From NCBI GenBank assembly GCA_036556965.1, contig DATBIO010000082.1, positions 1 through 24,920 on the forward strand: a DNA stretch of 24,920 nt, given 5' to 3'. The notes under the pieces are model-generated. The model ran no database searches. It worked only from the letters and a program-made list of their open reading frames with translations, and was not told the DNA's origin. Shown here in pieces: positions 6,481 through 14,853 of this stretch. The position numbers and the translations under genes are program-made. Source of the stretch: DATBIO01 sp036556965. Lineage in GTDB: Bacteria; Acidobacteriota; Vicinamibacteria; Fen-336. Position 1 is the stretch's first letter. Each line of letters begins with the position of its first letter.

Positions 6481-8580
6481 ATGAAGGTCTACGACGCTCC
6501 GAGCATCCGCAACGTCGCCCTGATCGGCCACGGCGGCTGCGGCAAGACGTCGCTGGTCGCGGCCATGCTCTTCGACGCCGGGGCCACCACGCGCCTCGGC
6601 CGCGTGGACGACGGCACCGCCACCACCGACTTCGACCCCGACGAGGTCGAGCGCAAGATCAGCCTGCAGACCGCGCTGGCCCACGCCGAGTGGCGCAAGG
6701 CCAAGATCAACGTCCTCGACACGCCGGGATACGCGAACTTCCTGTGGGACGCCCGCGCCGCCCTGCGCGTGGCCGACGCCGCGGTGGTGGTGGTGGACGC
6801 GGTCTCCGGCGTCGAGGTGCAGACGGAGAAGGTCTGGCAGTACGCGGCCGATTTCGGTCTCCCCCGGCTGATCGTGGTGAACCGCATGGACCGCGAGAAC
6901 GCCTCCTTCCTGCGCACGCTGGAGTCCCTGCAGAAGGCCTTCGGACGCTCGGTGGTGCCCCTGGCCCTTCCCCTGGGCGAGGCCAAGGGCTTCGTGGGCA
7001 CGGCCCTCCTCACCGGCGAGACGGCCGAGGTCTTCGCCGACGACCAGAGCGGCAAGGCGAGATCGGTGGAGCTGCCCCCCGAGGTGCGCGAGGCGGCGCA
7101 GTCCTGGCGCGAGAAGCTGATCGAGATGGTGGCGGAGAGCAACGAGGACCTGATGGAGGTGTTCTTCGAGCAGGGCACCCTCAGCCCCGAGGACCTCGCG
7201 CGCGGCCTGCGCCAGGCGGTGGCGGCCGGGCGCATCTTCCCCGTGCTGCCCGCCTCCTCCCTCCGCAACGTGGCCGTGACCAGCGTGCTGGACGCCATCG
7301 TGGACCTCGTCCCCTCCCCCGCCGACCGCGGGGAGGCGGTGGGGGTGGAGCCCGGCACCCAGAAGGAGGTGTCGCGCCGTCCCGCCCCCGAGGCGCCCTT
7401 CTCCGCCTTCGTCTTCAAGACCCTGGCCGACCCCCACGCCGGCCGCGTCAGCATCTTCCGCGTCTACTCCGGGACGCTGAAGGCGGACAGCCAGGTGCAG
7501 AACGCCAGCCGGGACCTGCCCGAGCGCGTGGGGGCCCTCGAGCTGCTCCAGGGGAAGCAGCAGACGCCCATCGGCGAGGTGCAGGCGGGCGACATCGCGG
7601 CGGTGGCCAAGCTCAAGGAGACGCAGACCGGCGACACCCTGTGCGACAAGGCCCACCCCATCGTCTACCCGCCCGTGGTCTACCCCGAGCCCGCCACCAC
7701 CTTCGCCATCGAGCCCAAGACGCGCGGCGACGAGGAGAAGATCTCCATCGCCCTCCACCGGCTGATGGAGGAGGACGCGGTGATGCGCATCTCGCGCGAC
7801 GCCCAGACGCACGAGATGCTGCTCAGCGGCATGGGCCAGCTCCACGTCGAGGTGCTGGTGGGGCGGCTCCGCAAGCGCTACAAGGTCGAGGTCAACCTCA
7901 AGAAGCCCAAGGTGCCCTACCGCGAGACGATCAAGGCCGCGGCGGAGGGCCACGGCCGGCACAAGAAGCAGACAGGGGGACACGGCCAGTTCGGGGACTG
8001 CAAGATCCGCATGAAGCCGCTGCCGCGCGGGTCGGACTTCCAGTTCGTGGACGACATCTTCGGCGGCTCCATCCCCAAGAACTTCATCCCCGCGGTGGAG
8101 AAGGGCATCCAGGAGGCGCGGCTCAAGGGCTTCGTGGCCGGCTTCCCCATGGTGGACTTCCAGGTCGAGCTGTACGACGGCCAGTACCACGACGTGGACA
8201 GCAACGAGCTCTCCTTCAAGATCGCGGGCTCCCTCGGGTTCAAGGACGCGGTGGCCAAGTGCCGGCCCACCCTGCTCGAGCCCATCATGAAGGTGGAGAT
8301 CGCCGTGCCCGAGGAGTACGCGGGCTCCGTCATGGGCGACCTCTCCTCCCGGCGCGGGCGCCCCCAGGGCATGGAGCCCCGCGGGTCCCAGCAGGTGATC
8401 CGGGCCGAGGTGCCCATGGCGGAGATGCTCAGCTACGACGCCGAGCTCACCTCCATGACGGGCGGCCGCGGCTCCTACCACATGGAGATGTCGCACTACG
8501 ACGAGGTGCCGGGCCACCTCCAGGAGAAGATCGTGGCCGCGGCCCGGAGCGAGCGGGGCGCCGTCGAAGAAGAGGCCTGA
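6481..8580 (+). CDS. fusA2: EF-G-like translational GTPase (FusA2-type paralogue)
   Basis: 699 residues with the five-domain EF-G layout. The P-loop is GHGGCGKT (16-23). Switch I resembles the EF-G-2 type (RLGRVDDGTATTDFDPDE, 38-55). G3 reads DTPGY (80-84) where canonical EF-G has DTPGH. G4 reads NRMD (134-137) instead of NKxD. LPASSL near 256-261 is the G5 region. Domain II spans about 305-400, and domain IV begins near RHKKQTGGHGQFGD (493-506). The start has GGGAG and GTGAGG just upstream; the open frame extends further 5' only through antisense of the pilM-like gene. The protein is probably a ribosome-associated GTPase paralogue rather than the main translocase, since it is not next to rpsL/rpsG/tuf and has the Tyr variant of G3. 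Its function is not settled by sequence. Confidence 0.92.
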   Translation: MKVYDAPSIRNVALIGHGGCGKTSLVAAMLFDAGATTRLGRVDDGTATTDFDPDEVERKISLQTALAHAEWRKAKINVLDTPGYANFLWDARAALRVADAAVVVVDAVSGVEVQTEKVWQYAADFGLPRLIVVNRMDRENASFLRTLESLQKAFGRSVVPLALPLGEAKGFVGTALLTGETAEVFADDQSGKARSVELPPEVREAAQSWREKLIEMVAESNEDLMEVFFEQGTLSPEDLARGLRQAVAAGRIFPVLPASSLRNVAVTSVLDAIVDLVPSPADRGEAVGVEPGTQKEVSRRPAPEAPFSAFVFKTLADPHAGRVSIFRVYSGTLKADSQVQNASRDLPERVGALELLQGKQQTPIGEVQAGDIAAVAKLKETQTGDTLCDKAHPIVYPPVVYPEPATTFAIEPKTRGDEEKISIALHRLMEEDAVMRISRDAQTHEMLLSGMGQLHVEVLVGRLRKRYKVEVNLKKPKVPYRETIKAAAEGHGRHKKQTGGHGQFGDCKIRMKPLPRGSDFQFVDDIFGGSIPKNFIPAVEKGIQEARLKGFVAGFPMVDFQVELYDGQYHDVDSNELSFKIAGSLGFKDAVAKCRPTLLEPIMKVEIAVPEEYAGSVMGDLSSRRGRPQGMEPRGSQQVIRAEVPMAEMLSYDAELTSMTGGRGSYHMEMSHYDEVPGHLQEKIVAAARSERGAVEEEA

Positions 8581-8601
8581 GACCGCGCTACACTCCGGGA
8601 T

Positions 8602-10011
8602 ATGAGAGTGCCGCGACTCCTCGCCCTCCTCCTGTCCCTGCTCGGCGTGGGCTCCGGAGCCGCCGCGCAGTCCACGGACGAGCGCCCGCGGATGGCCGGC
8701 AGCGACGTCCCCGCCCCCAAGCGCGTCAAGTTCGTCTCCCCGTCCTACCCCGCCGCGGCCGCCGCGCGCGGCCTGCGCGGCATCGTCATCCTCGACCTCG
8801 TCATCGACACGCAGGGCAAGGTGGCCTCGGTGGACGTCGTGCGCAGCGTGCCGGAGTTCGACGAGTCGGCGGTGGCCGCCGCCCGCCAGTGGGAGTTCGA
8901 GGTGACGAAGGTGGACGGCAAGCCGGTGCCCGTGCGCCTGACCGTGCCCATCACCTTCGCCATGAAGCTGCCGGAGATGCGCTCGGCGGCGGGAATCCCC
9001 GTCCTGCGCCAGGGCGTGGGCCCCATGTTCCCCGCGGGCACGGCCACCGGAGGGGGCGCCCGCGTGGAGGCCACGGTGCTGCTCGACGTGGACGGGCGGG
9101 TGCTGGAGGCCGAGGTCAAGAAGGGCGAGTCGCCCTACAGCGACGCGGTGCTGGCCGCCATCCGCACCTGGCGCTTCGCCCCCGTGCCCGTGGGGCGTCC
9201 GCTGGCCTTCACCACGCACGCCGACTTCATCACCTCCGGCCAGGGCGCCCCGCGCGTGGACCTGCGGCTGGCGTCGCCGGAGCCGGTGGTGGGACGCGCC
9301 GGCGAGCGGCTCCCGCCGTCCGCACCCCCGGTGGAACCGGCGGCGGGGCCGGTCCCGGCGCCGTCCGCGGGGGCGCCCCCGCCCGCACCGACCGCGGAGC
9401 CGGCGTCACCGGCGGGCGCCGAGCCTCCCCCCGCCGCGCCGGCGACGACCGCTCCCGCACCGCCGCCGGCGGGGACGCCCGCGCCCGCACCGACCGCGGA
9501 GCCGGCGCGACCATCGGGCGCCGAGCCTCCCGCGGCCGCGCCGGCGACGACCGCTCCCGCACCGCCGCCGGCCGGGCCCGCCCCCGGCCCGCCGGGAGCA
9601 CCGGCGGCGGATCCCGGCACCGCCTCCGCCCCCGCCGCCCCTCCCCTCGCGCCGCCGCCCGTCGAGGTGATCCCGGCGGCCCCCGCGCCCGCGGAGCAGG
9701 GCGTGTCGGCCGTGCGGGACGTCAACCTCGGTCCCGGCATCCCCGACCTGGCCAAGGGGCGCCGCCCCGTGGTGCCGCCCCTGGCCCGCATCCAGGGCGT
9801 CACCGGCCAGGTGGACGTCACGTTCCTGGTGGACGCCGCCGGGCAGACCCTGGTGCGGAGCGTGAACGGGCCCGATCTGCTCAAGGAGGCCGCGCGGCAG
9901 ACCGTCATATCCTGGAGCTTCCGCCGCACGCGCACCGAGCGGCTGGCCCTCAAGGCGACGTTCGTCTACGGCGCGGAGACGGTCACCGCCACCGTGCAGT
10001 CCGAGCTCTAG
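8602..10011 (+). CDS. Secreted protein with three TonB C-terminal-like domains
   Basis: 469 residues. A signal peptide (about 1-22, hydrophobic LLALLLSLLGVG, cleavage near AAA-QS) has no later membrane helix, so the protein is probably periplasmic. The first TonB-type domain covers about 40-122 (FVSPSYPAAAAARGLRGIV, then AVAAARQWEF), the second about 142-210 (AVLAAIRTWRF), and the third about 378-466 (TGQVDVTFLVDAAGQ, then QTVISWSFRR). Between the second and third is a Pro/Ala-rich linker of about 140 residues built partly from a 34-residue tandem repeat. It lies 21 nt after the EF-G-like gene and may be co-transcribed. It lacks the anchoring helix of a classical TonB, so energy transduction is unlikely by itself; it could bind outer-membrane receptors or peptidoglycan. 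The role is unknown. Confidence 0.88.
   Translation: MRVPRLLALLLSLLGVGSGAAAQSTDERPRMAGSDVPAPKRVKFVSPSYPAAAAARGLRGIVILDLVIDTQGKVASVDVVRSVPEFDESAVAAARQWEFEVTKVDGKPVPVRLTVPITFAMKLPEMRSAAGIPVLRQGVGPMFPAGTATGGGARVEATVLLDVDGRVLEAEVKKGESPYSDAVLAAIRTWRFAPVPVGRPLAFTTHADFITSGQGAPRVDLRLASPEPVVGRAGERLPPSAPPVEPAAGPVPAPSAGAPPPAPTAEPASPAGAEPPPAAPATTAPAPPPAGTPAPAPTAEPARPSGAEPPAAAPATTAPAPPPAGPAPGPPGAPAADPGTASAPAAPPLAPPPVEVIPAAPAPAEQGVSAVRDVNLGPGIPDLAKGRRPVVPPLARIQGVTGQVDVTFLVDAAGQTLVRSVNGPDLLKEAARQTVISWSFRRTRTERLALKATFVYGAETVTATVQSEL
9381..9580 (+). repeat. Tandem direct repeat, 102-bp period, in the TonB-domain gene
   Basis: Two nearly identical copies begin at 9381 and 9483, each starting GCCCGCACCGACCGCGGAGC. 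They encode 34-residue units of Pro, Ala, Thr and Glu (residues about 261-294 and 295-326). The period is a multiple of three, so copy-number change would keep the frame and only change linker length. Confidence 0.9.
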
Positions 10012-10026
10012 CCGCCGCCGGCGCGG

Positions 10027-10055
10027 TTGACGGGCCGGGGAGCGCGGGCTAAGGT
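10027..10055 (+). promoter_or_regulatory. Candidate sigma-70 promoter of the amidohydrolase gene
   Basis: TTGACG (10027-10032) and TAAGGT (10050-10055) are separated by exactly 17 bp. The predicted transcription start falls about 5 nt before the ATG at 10067, and no purine-rich ribosome-binding site lies in between (CTGCGGCCTCC). If real, the gene has a nearly leaderless mRNA and is expressed separately from the upstream TonB-domain gene. Confidence 0.5.
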
Positions 10056-10066
10056 CTGCGGCCTCC

Positions 10067-11383
10067 ATGCGCCACCGAGCCCTGATGGCCGCCTCCGTCG
10101 CCGCCGCCGCCACCGTGGCGGGCGCCCCGGCGCCCAGCCCCGCGCCCCCCGCCGTCGTGCTCGTCCGCGCCGGCCACCTCCTCGACCCCGCGGCGGGGGT
10201 CGTGCGCGAGGCCCAGGACATCCTGATCGAGGGCGACCGCGTCAAGGAGGTCGGCCGCGGCCTGGCCGCGCCGGCGGGGGCCACCGTGCTGGACCTGCGC
10301 GGGCTCACCGTGCTGCCGGGCCTCATCGACTGCCATACCCACGTCACCTCGCAGCCCGAGAACTACTACACCGACCTCTTCCGGCGCTCTCCCATCGACG
10401 TGGCGGTCAGCGCCCACGTCTACGCGCGGCGCACGCTGGAGGCCGGGTTCACCACCGTCCGCGACGTGGGGGCGGGCGAGTTCATCGATGTGGCCCTGCG
10501 CAAGGCCATCGACGAGGGACGGGTGGTCGGCCCCCGCATGCAGGTGGCCACCCTGGCCGTGGGGGCCACCGGGGGCCATGCCGACCTGAGCGGCTTCTCC
10601 CCGTACCTCAAGTTCGGGGAGTTCTCGGGCATCGCCGACGGCGAGGCCGAGATCCGCAAGCTCGTCCGCTTCGAGGTCAAGAACGGCGCCGACGTCATCA
10701 AGCTGGTGGCCACGGCGGGCGTGCTCTCGGAGGAGGAGTCGGTGGGCGCGCCCCAGTACACGCTGGAGGAGATGAAGGCGGCGGTGGAGGAGGCGGCCAT
10801 GTGGGGCCGCAGGGTGGCCGCCCATGCCCACGGCACGGAGGGCATCAAGCGCGCCGTGCTGGCGGGGGTGGCCTCCGTCGAGCACGGCAGCCTCCTCGAC
10901 GACGAGGGGATCCGCCTCATGAAGGAGCGCGGGACCTACCTGGTGGCGGACGTCTACAACGACGACTACATCGTGGCCGAGTTCGCGCGCATGGGATACC
11001 CGGAGAAGATCATCGAGAAGGAGCGGCAGATCGGCCGCCGGCAGCGCGAGAACTTCCAGAAGGCGGCGCGCGCGGGGGTGAAGATCGCCTACGGGACGGA
11101 CGCCGGCGTCTACCCGCACGGCTGGAACGCGAAGCAGTTCGCGCACATGGTCCGCTGGGGCCTCACCCCCATGCAGGCCATCCAGGCCGCCACCGTCTCC
11201 GCCGCCGACCTGCTCGGGTGGTCCGACCGGGTGGGGCAGGTGGCGCCCGGGCACTACGCCGACCTGGTGGCGGTGGCGGGCGACCCCACGCGCGACGTCA
11301 CCCTGCTCGAGAAGGTGGCCTTCGTGATGAAGGGCGGCCAGGTGGTGGTGGCCGCGCCGGGCGCCGCGAGCGACCGCAGATGA
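10067..11383 (+). CDS. Secreted metal-dependent amidohydrolase (imidazolonepropionase/prolidase-like)
   Basis: 438 residues with a hydrophobic, Ala-rich N-terminus (about 1-25) that looks like a signal peptide. The rest is an amidohydrolase-superfamily TIM barrel with flanking beta-sandwich: LPGLIDCHTH gives His90 and His92, Lys212 (VIKLVATAG) is the likely carboxylated lysine bridging two metals, and His253/His255 (AAHAHG), His273 (VEHGS) and Asp345 (YGTDAG) complete the metal site. The C-terminal part (GQVAPGHYADLVAVAGDP) is typical of this superfamily. The closest recognised group comprises imidazolonepropionase-like and Xaa-Pro dipeptidase amidohydrolases that hydrolyse peptide-like or cyclic amide bonds. 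The exact substrate cannot be read from sequence. A periplasmic site would fit scavenging of peptides, but that is inference. Confidence 0.92.
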   Translation: MRHRALMAASVAAAATVAGAPAPSPAPPAVVLVRAGHLLDPAAGVVREAQDILIEGDRVKEVGRGLAAPAGATVLDLRGLTVLPGLIDCHTHVTSQPENYYTDLFRRSPIDVAVSAHVYARRTLEAGFTTVRDVGAGEFIDVALRKAIDEGRVVGPRMQVATLAVGATGGHADLSGFSPYLKFGEFSGIADGEAEIRKLVRFEVKNGADVIKLVATAGVLSEEESVGAPQYTLEEMKAAVEEAAMWGRRVAAHAHGTEGIKRAVLAGVASVEHGSLLDDEGIRLMKERGTYLVADVYNDDYIVAEFARMGYPEKIIEKERQIGRRQRENFQKAARAGVKIAYGTDAGVYPHGWNAKQFAHMVRWGLTPMQAIQAATVSAADLLGWSDRVGQVAPGHYADLVAVAGDPTRDVTLLEKVAFVMKGGQVVVAAPGAASDRR

Positions 11384-11388
11384 AGAAA

Positions 11389-11410
11389 GGGCAGGCCGGA
11401 TGGCCTGCCC
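11389..11410 (-). terminator. Terminator at the end of the ribosomal cluster
   Basis: A perfect 9-bp stem (11389-11397 with 11402-11410, GGGCAGGCC and its complement) has a 4-nt loop. On the - strand it is followed by TTTCTTC, as expected for termination after rplQ. On the + strand it begins 6 nt after the amidohydrolase stop but is followed by TCGTCGTCCC with no T run, so it would be weaker in that direction. Confidence 0.82.
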
Positions 11411-11435
11411 TCGTCGTCCCGCGACGGCCGACGCG

Positions 11436-11939
11436 CTACTCGCCGGCCTTCGCCTCCGCCTTCGTGCCCTTGGCCGCCTTCTTCCCCGCCGGGGCCTTGG
11501 CGCCCTTGGCCTCGCCCTTGGGAGCGGCCTTGGCCGCGGGCTTCTTGTCCTTGTCGCCCTTCTTCTCGGGCTGGTACTCGGAGCCCAGCAGCTCCAGGAT
11601 GGCCATCTCCGCGCCGTCGCCCCGGCGCGGGCCCAGGCGCAGGATGCGCGTGTAGCCGCCCGGCCGGCTGGTGAAGCGGGCGCCCAGGGTGTCGAACAGC
11701 TTGCGCAGCACGGCGGCGTCCTGGATGTCGCGGGCGACCAGCCGGCGCGCGTGCAGCCGGTTCAGGTCGCGCTTGGCCATGGTGATCAGGCGCTCGGCGT
11801 AGGGCCGCAGCTCCTTGGCCTTCACCAGGGTGGTGCGGATGCGCTCCTTGTCGAAGAGCGAGGTGGCCATGTTGCGGAGCATGGCCGTGCGGTGGGGCGT
11901 GACCCGCCCCAGCTTGCGGTGGGCGACGCGGTGGCGCAT
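11436..11939 (-). CDS. rplQ: 50S ribosomal protein L17
   Basis: 167 residues. The conserved L17 core opens MRHRVAHRKLGRVTPHR and runs to about residue 124, including LFDKERIRTTLVKAKELRPYAE and the SRPGGYTRILRLGPRRGD block. L17 sits near the peptide exit tunnel of the large subunit. The last 43 or so residues form a Lys/Ala/Gly tail absent from the 127-residue E. coli protein; it is probably disordered and could bind rRNA. The start lies 4 nt after the rpoA stop, which suggests coupling. It is the last gene before the cluster's terminator. Confidence 0.97.
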   Translation of the reverse strand: MRHRVAHRKLGRVTPHRTAMLRNMATSLFDKERIRTTLVKAKELRPYAERLITMAKRDLNRLHARRLVARDIQDAAVLRKLFDTLGARFTSRPGGYTRILRLGPRRGDGAEMAILELLGSEYQPEKKGDKDKKPAAKAAPKGEAKGAKAPAGKKAAKGTKAEAKAGE

Positions 11940-11943
11940 GGCG

Positions 11944-12933
<990 letters not shown>

Positions 12934-12962
12934 CGTCTGACGACCTCCCGTCTTCGATTGAA

Positions 12963-12985
12963 GCGCGCGCGCCGGCCGCGCGCGC
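12963..12985 (-). promoter_or_regulatory. GC-rich hairpin in the rpsD-rpoA gap
   Basis: A 9-bp stem made wholly of G-C pairs (12963-12971 with 12977-12985) and a 5-nt loop lies in the 84-nt gap between rpsD and rpoA. No T run follows on the - strand (the sequence continues TTCAATCG), so it is not an ordinary terminator. It could stabilise an mRNA end, slow polymerase, or tune rpoA output relative to rpsD. Confidence 0.45.
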
Positions 12986-13017
12986 CGCGGAGCCTCGCTG
13001 GGCTCGCCTTCCGGCGT

Positions 13018-13653
13018 TTACTTCGAGTACAGCTCGACGATGAGCTGCTCCTGGATGGGGAAGTTCACGTCCTCGCGCGCGGGCATGGACAGGACCTTCC
13101 CCTTCATGGCGGCGGCGTCGAGCTCGAGCCAGCGCGGCACGCCGCGCCCCTTGACGGACTCCACCGACTGCGCCACGAGGACGTTCTTGGCCGCGCGCGG
13201 GGACAGGCTCACCACGTCGCCCTCCTCCACCTGGTAGGAGGGGATGTTCACCTTCCGCTCGTTGACGCGCACGTGGCCGTGGCGCACGAGCTGGCGGCCC
13301 TGGTCGCGCGAGGAGCCGAAGCCGAGGCGGTAGACCACGTTGTCCAGCCGCCGCTCCAGCTTGCTCAGCAGCTGCTCGCCGACCACGCCCTTCTCCTGGC
13401 TGGCCCGGTCGAAGAACAGCGCGAACTGCCCCTCCTGCATGCGGTAGAGCCGCTTCGCCTTCTGCTTCTCGCGCAGCTGCAGCCCGTATCCCTGCAGCTT
13501 GGTCTTCACCCGCGCGCCCTTGCCGTGCTGGCCCGGGGCGTAGTTGCGCTTCTCGATGGCGCACTTCTCGGTGAAGCAGCGGTCGCCCTTCAGGAAGAGC
13601 TTCATGCCCTCCCGCCGGCAGAGCCGGCAGACTGGTCCGGTGTATCGAGCCAC
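13018..13653 (-). CDS. rpsD: 30S ribosomal protein S4, zinc-binding form
   Basis: 211 residues. The N-terminus carries four cysteines (Cys9, Cys12, Cys26, Cys31), the zinc-binding C+ form of S4. RNYAPGQHGKG (36-46) and the S4 RNA-binding domain follow (about 97-160; RRLDNVVYRLGF, then RQLVRHGHVRVN). S4 is a primary 16S rRNA binder that nucleates 30S assembly and in some bacteria represses its own operon. The start is a GTG with AGGAG about 9 nt upstream; only 12 nt separate it from the rpsK stop. Confidence 0.98.
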   Translation of the reverse strand: MARYTGPVCRLCRREGMKLFLKGDRCFTEKCAIEKRNYAPGQHGKGARVKTKLQGYGLQLREKQKAKRLYRMQEGQFALFFDRASQEKGVVGEQLLSKLERRLDNVVYRLGFGSSRDQGRQLVRHGHVRVNERKVNIPSYQVEEGDVVSLSPRAAKNVLVAQSVESVKGRGVPRWLELDAAAMKGKVLSMPAREDVNFPIQEQLIVELYSK

Positions 13654-13665
13654 TTGCTACTACTC

Positions 13666-14079
13666 CTAGACCCGGCGCCGCTTGGGGGGCCGGCAGCCGT
13701 TGTGGGGGATGGGGGTGACGTCCTTGATGGACTTGATCTCCACCCCGACGCTCTGCAGGGCGCGGATGGCGGACTCGCGCCCGCTGCCCGGCCCCTTCAC
13801 GCGGATGTCCAGCGAGCGCAGCCCCGCTTCCTTGGCCGCGGTGGCGGCGGCGGCGGCGGCCTGCTGGGCGGCGAAGGGGGTGCCCTTGCGCGAGCCCTTG
13901 AAGCCCAGGGTGCCCGCGCTGGACCAGGCCACGACGTTGCCCTCCAGGTCGGTGATGGTCACGTGCGTGTTGTTGAAGGAGGCGTGGATGTGGGCGATGC
14001 CGTGGACGACGTGCCGCTTCTCCTTCTTGCCCTTCTTGCTTCCGCCCGTGGCGGGCTTGGCGGGGGTGGTGCTGGCCAT
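13666..14079 (-). CDS. rpsK: 30S ribosomal protein S11
   Basis: 137 residues. After a short Ala/Thr/Lys-rich N-terminus (about 1-24), the conserved core includes GIAHIHASFNNTHVTITD, SAGTLGFKGSRKGTPFAAQ, and the C-terminal TPIPHNGCRPPKRRRV that is nearly invariant in S11. The protein lies on the 30S platform and helps form the mRNA exit path. GGAG sits 5 nt upstream of the ATG, and the gene follows rpsM after 9 nt. Confidence 0.98.
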   Translation of the reverse strand: MASTTPAKPATGGSKKGKKEKRHVVHGIAHIHASFNNTHVTITDLEGNVVAWSSAGTLGFKGSRKGTPFAAQQAAAAAATAAKEAGLRSLDIRVKGPGSGRESAIRALQSVGVEIKSIKDVTPIPHNGCRPPKRRRV

Positions 14080-14088
14080 CTTCGCTCC

Positions 14089-14475
14089 TTACGGCTTGGG
14101 GGCCGCCGCGGCCTTGGGCTTGATGAGCGCCCGGCGCGGGCCCTTGCGCGTGCGCGCGTTGGTGTGGGTGCGCTGGCCGCGCACGGGCAGGTTCCGGCGG
14201 TGCCGCATGCCGCGGTACGAGCCGACCTCCATGAGCCTCTTCACGTTCATGGCCACGTCCTTGCGGAGGTCGCCTTCCACGCCGCCCTCGGAGTCGATGA
14301 CGCGGGCGATGCGGCTCACCTCCTCCTCGGACAGGTCCTTCACGCGGACATCCGGGCCGATGCCGGCCTGGCCCAGGATGCGGTTCGCGCGGGTCACCCC
14401 GATGCCGAAGATGTAGGTGAGGGCGATCTCCACGCGCTTCTGGCGCGGGAGGTCGATGCCGGCGATGCGTGCCAT
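14089..14475 (-). CDS. rpsM: 30S ribosomal protein S13
   Basis: 128 residues from the ATG of MARIAGIDLPRQKRVE, the family's normal start. The frame is open for another 29 codons upstream, but that stretch overlaps rpmJ in another frame and is not conserved. The core includes the helix-two-turns-helix region YIFGIGVTRANRIL and the C-terminal GMRHRRNLPVRGQRTHTNARTRKG, whose tail reaches the P-site tRNA. The last residues (KAAAAPKP) form a short Ala/Lys tail. It lies 4 nt after rpmJ. Confidence 0.98.
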   Translation of the reverse strand: MARIAGIDLPRQKRVEIALTYIFGIGVTRANRILGQAGIGPDVRVKDLSEEEVSRIARVIDSEGGVEGDLRKDVAMNVKRLMEVGSYRGMRHRRNLPVRGQRTHTNARTRKGPRRALIKPKAAAAPKP

Positions 14476-14479
14476 CTGT

Positions 14480-14593
14480 CTACCCCTGCCTCTGCTTGTG
14501 CTTCTGGTTGGTGCAGATGATGCGGACCACTCCCTGGCGGCGCACCACCTTGCACTTGACACAGATCTTCCTGACCGATGACCTGACCTTCAC
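14480..14593 (-). CDS. rpmJ: 50S ribosomal protein L36, zinc-binding form
   Basis: 37 residues starting at a GTG, with GGAG about 7 nt upstream. The sequence opens MKVRSSVRKICVKCKVVRR and contains the zinc-ribbon ligands Cys11, Cys14, Cys27 and His32, the C+ form of L36. L36 is the smallest large-subunit protein and sits near the 23S rRNA core. Its position between infA and rpsM is the conserved order. The family length and every key residue are present, so the short size does not weaken the call. Confidence 0.96.
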   Translation of the reverse strand: MKVRSSVRKICVKCKVVRRQGVVRIICTNQKHKQRQG

Positions 14594-14640
14594 TGTCTCA
14601 CTCCAGACCGCTGGCGAGCCGACAAACCATTAATTCTACC

Positions 14641-14853
14641 CTAGTTTCGCCGCCGGACGATACGGCCCCGGCGCGCGTCTCCCCCGGAGAGCTCCACCAC
14701 CACCCCGTCCCCCTGGCGAAGCCGCAGGAGGTTGGCCTCCGGGGTCAGGTGGGCGGTGACCTGCGGGCGCCCCTCCGCCTCCAGCTCCACGCGGAACAGC
14801 GCGCTCGGCAGCGACTCCACCACCCGGCCGTTGACCTCCCGTCGGTCAGGCAC
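14641..14853 (-). CDS. infA: Translation initiation factor IF-1
   Basis: 70 residues, close to the usual 72, with an OB-fold: VNGRVVESLPSALFRVELE, then TAHLTPEANLLRLRQGDGVVVELS and ARRGRIVRRRN. IF-1 blocks the ribosomal A site during initiation. The sequence is divergent: the usual G(R/K)MR run at the end of the third strand reads TPEANLLRLR. The ATG overlaps the end of map by 8 nt, pointing to coupled translation. The location between map and rpmJ supports the identification. Confidence 0.93.
   Translation of the reverse strand: MPDRREVNGRVVESLPSALFRVELEAEGRPQVTAHLTPEANLLRLRQGDGVVVELSGGDARRGRIVRRRN

Noticed and set aside
6433..9219. A 928-codon - strand open frame opposite the EF-G-like and TonB-domain genes
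   Set aside because: The product is His/Leu/Gly/Arg-rich with no recognisable domain, and the + strand genes in the same place have clear family motifs. It is an antisense artefact of high GC.
6690..10052. A 1120-codon + strand open frame in another phase through the EF-G-like and TonB-domain genes
   Set aside because: Arg/Gly/Pro-rich low-complexity translation with no motif; fully overlapped by real genes.
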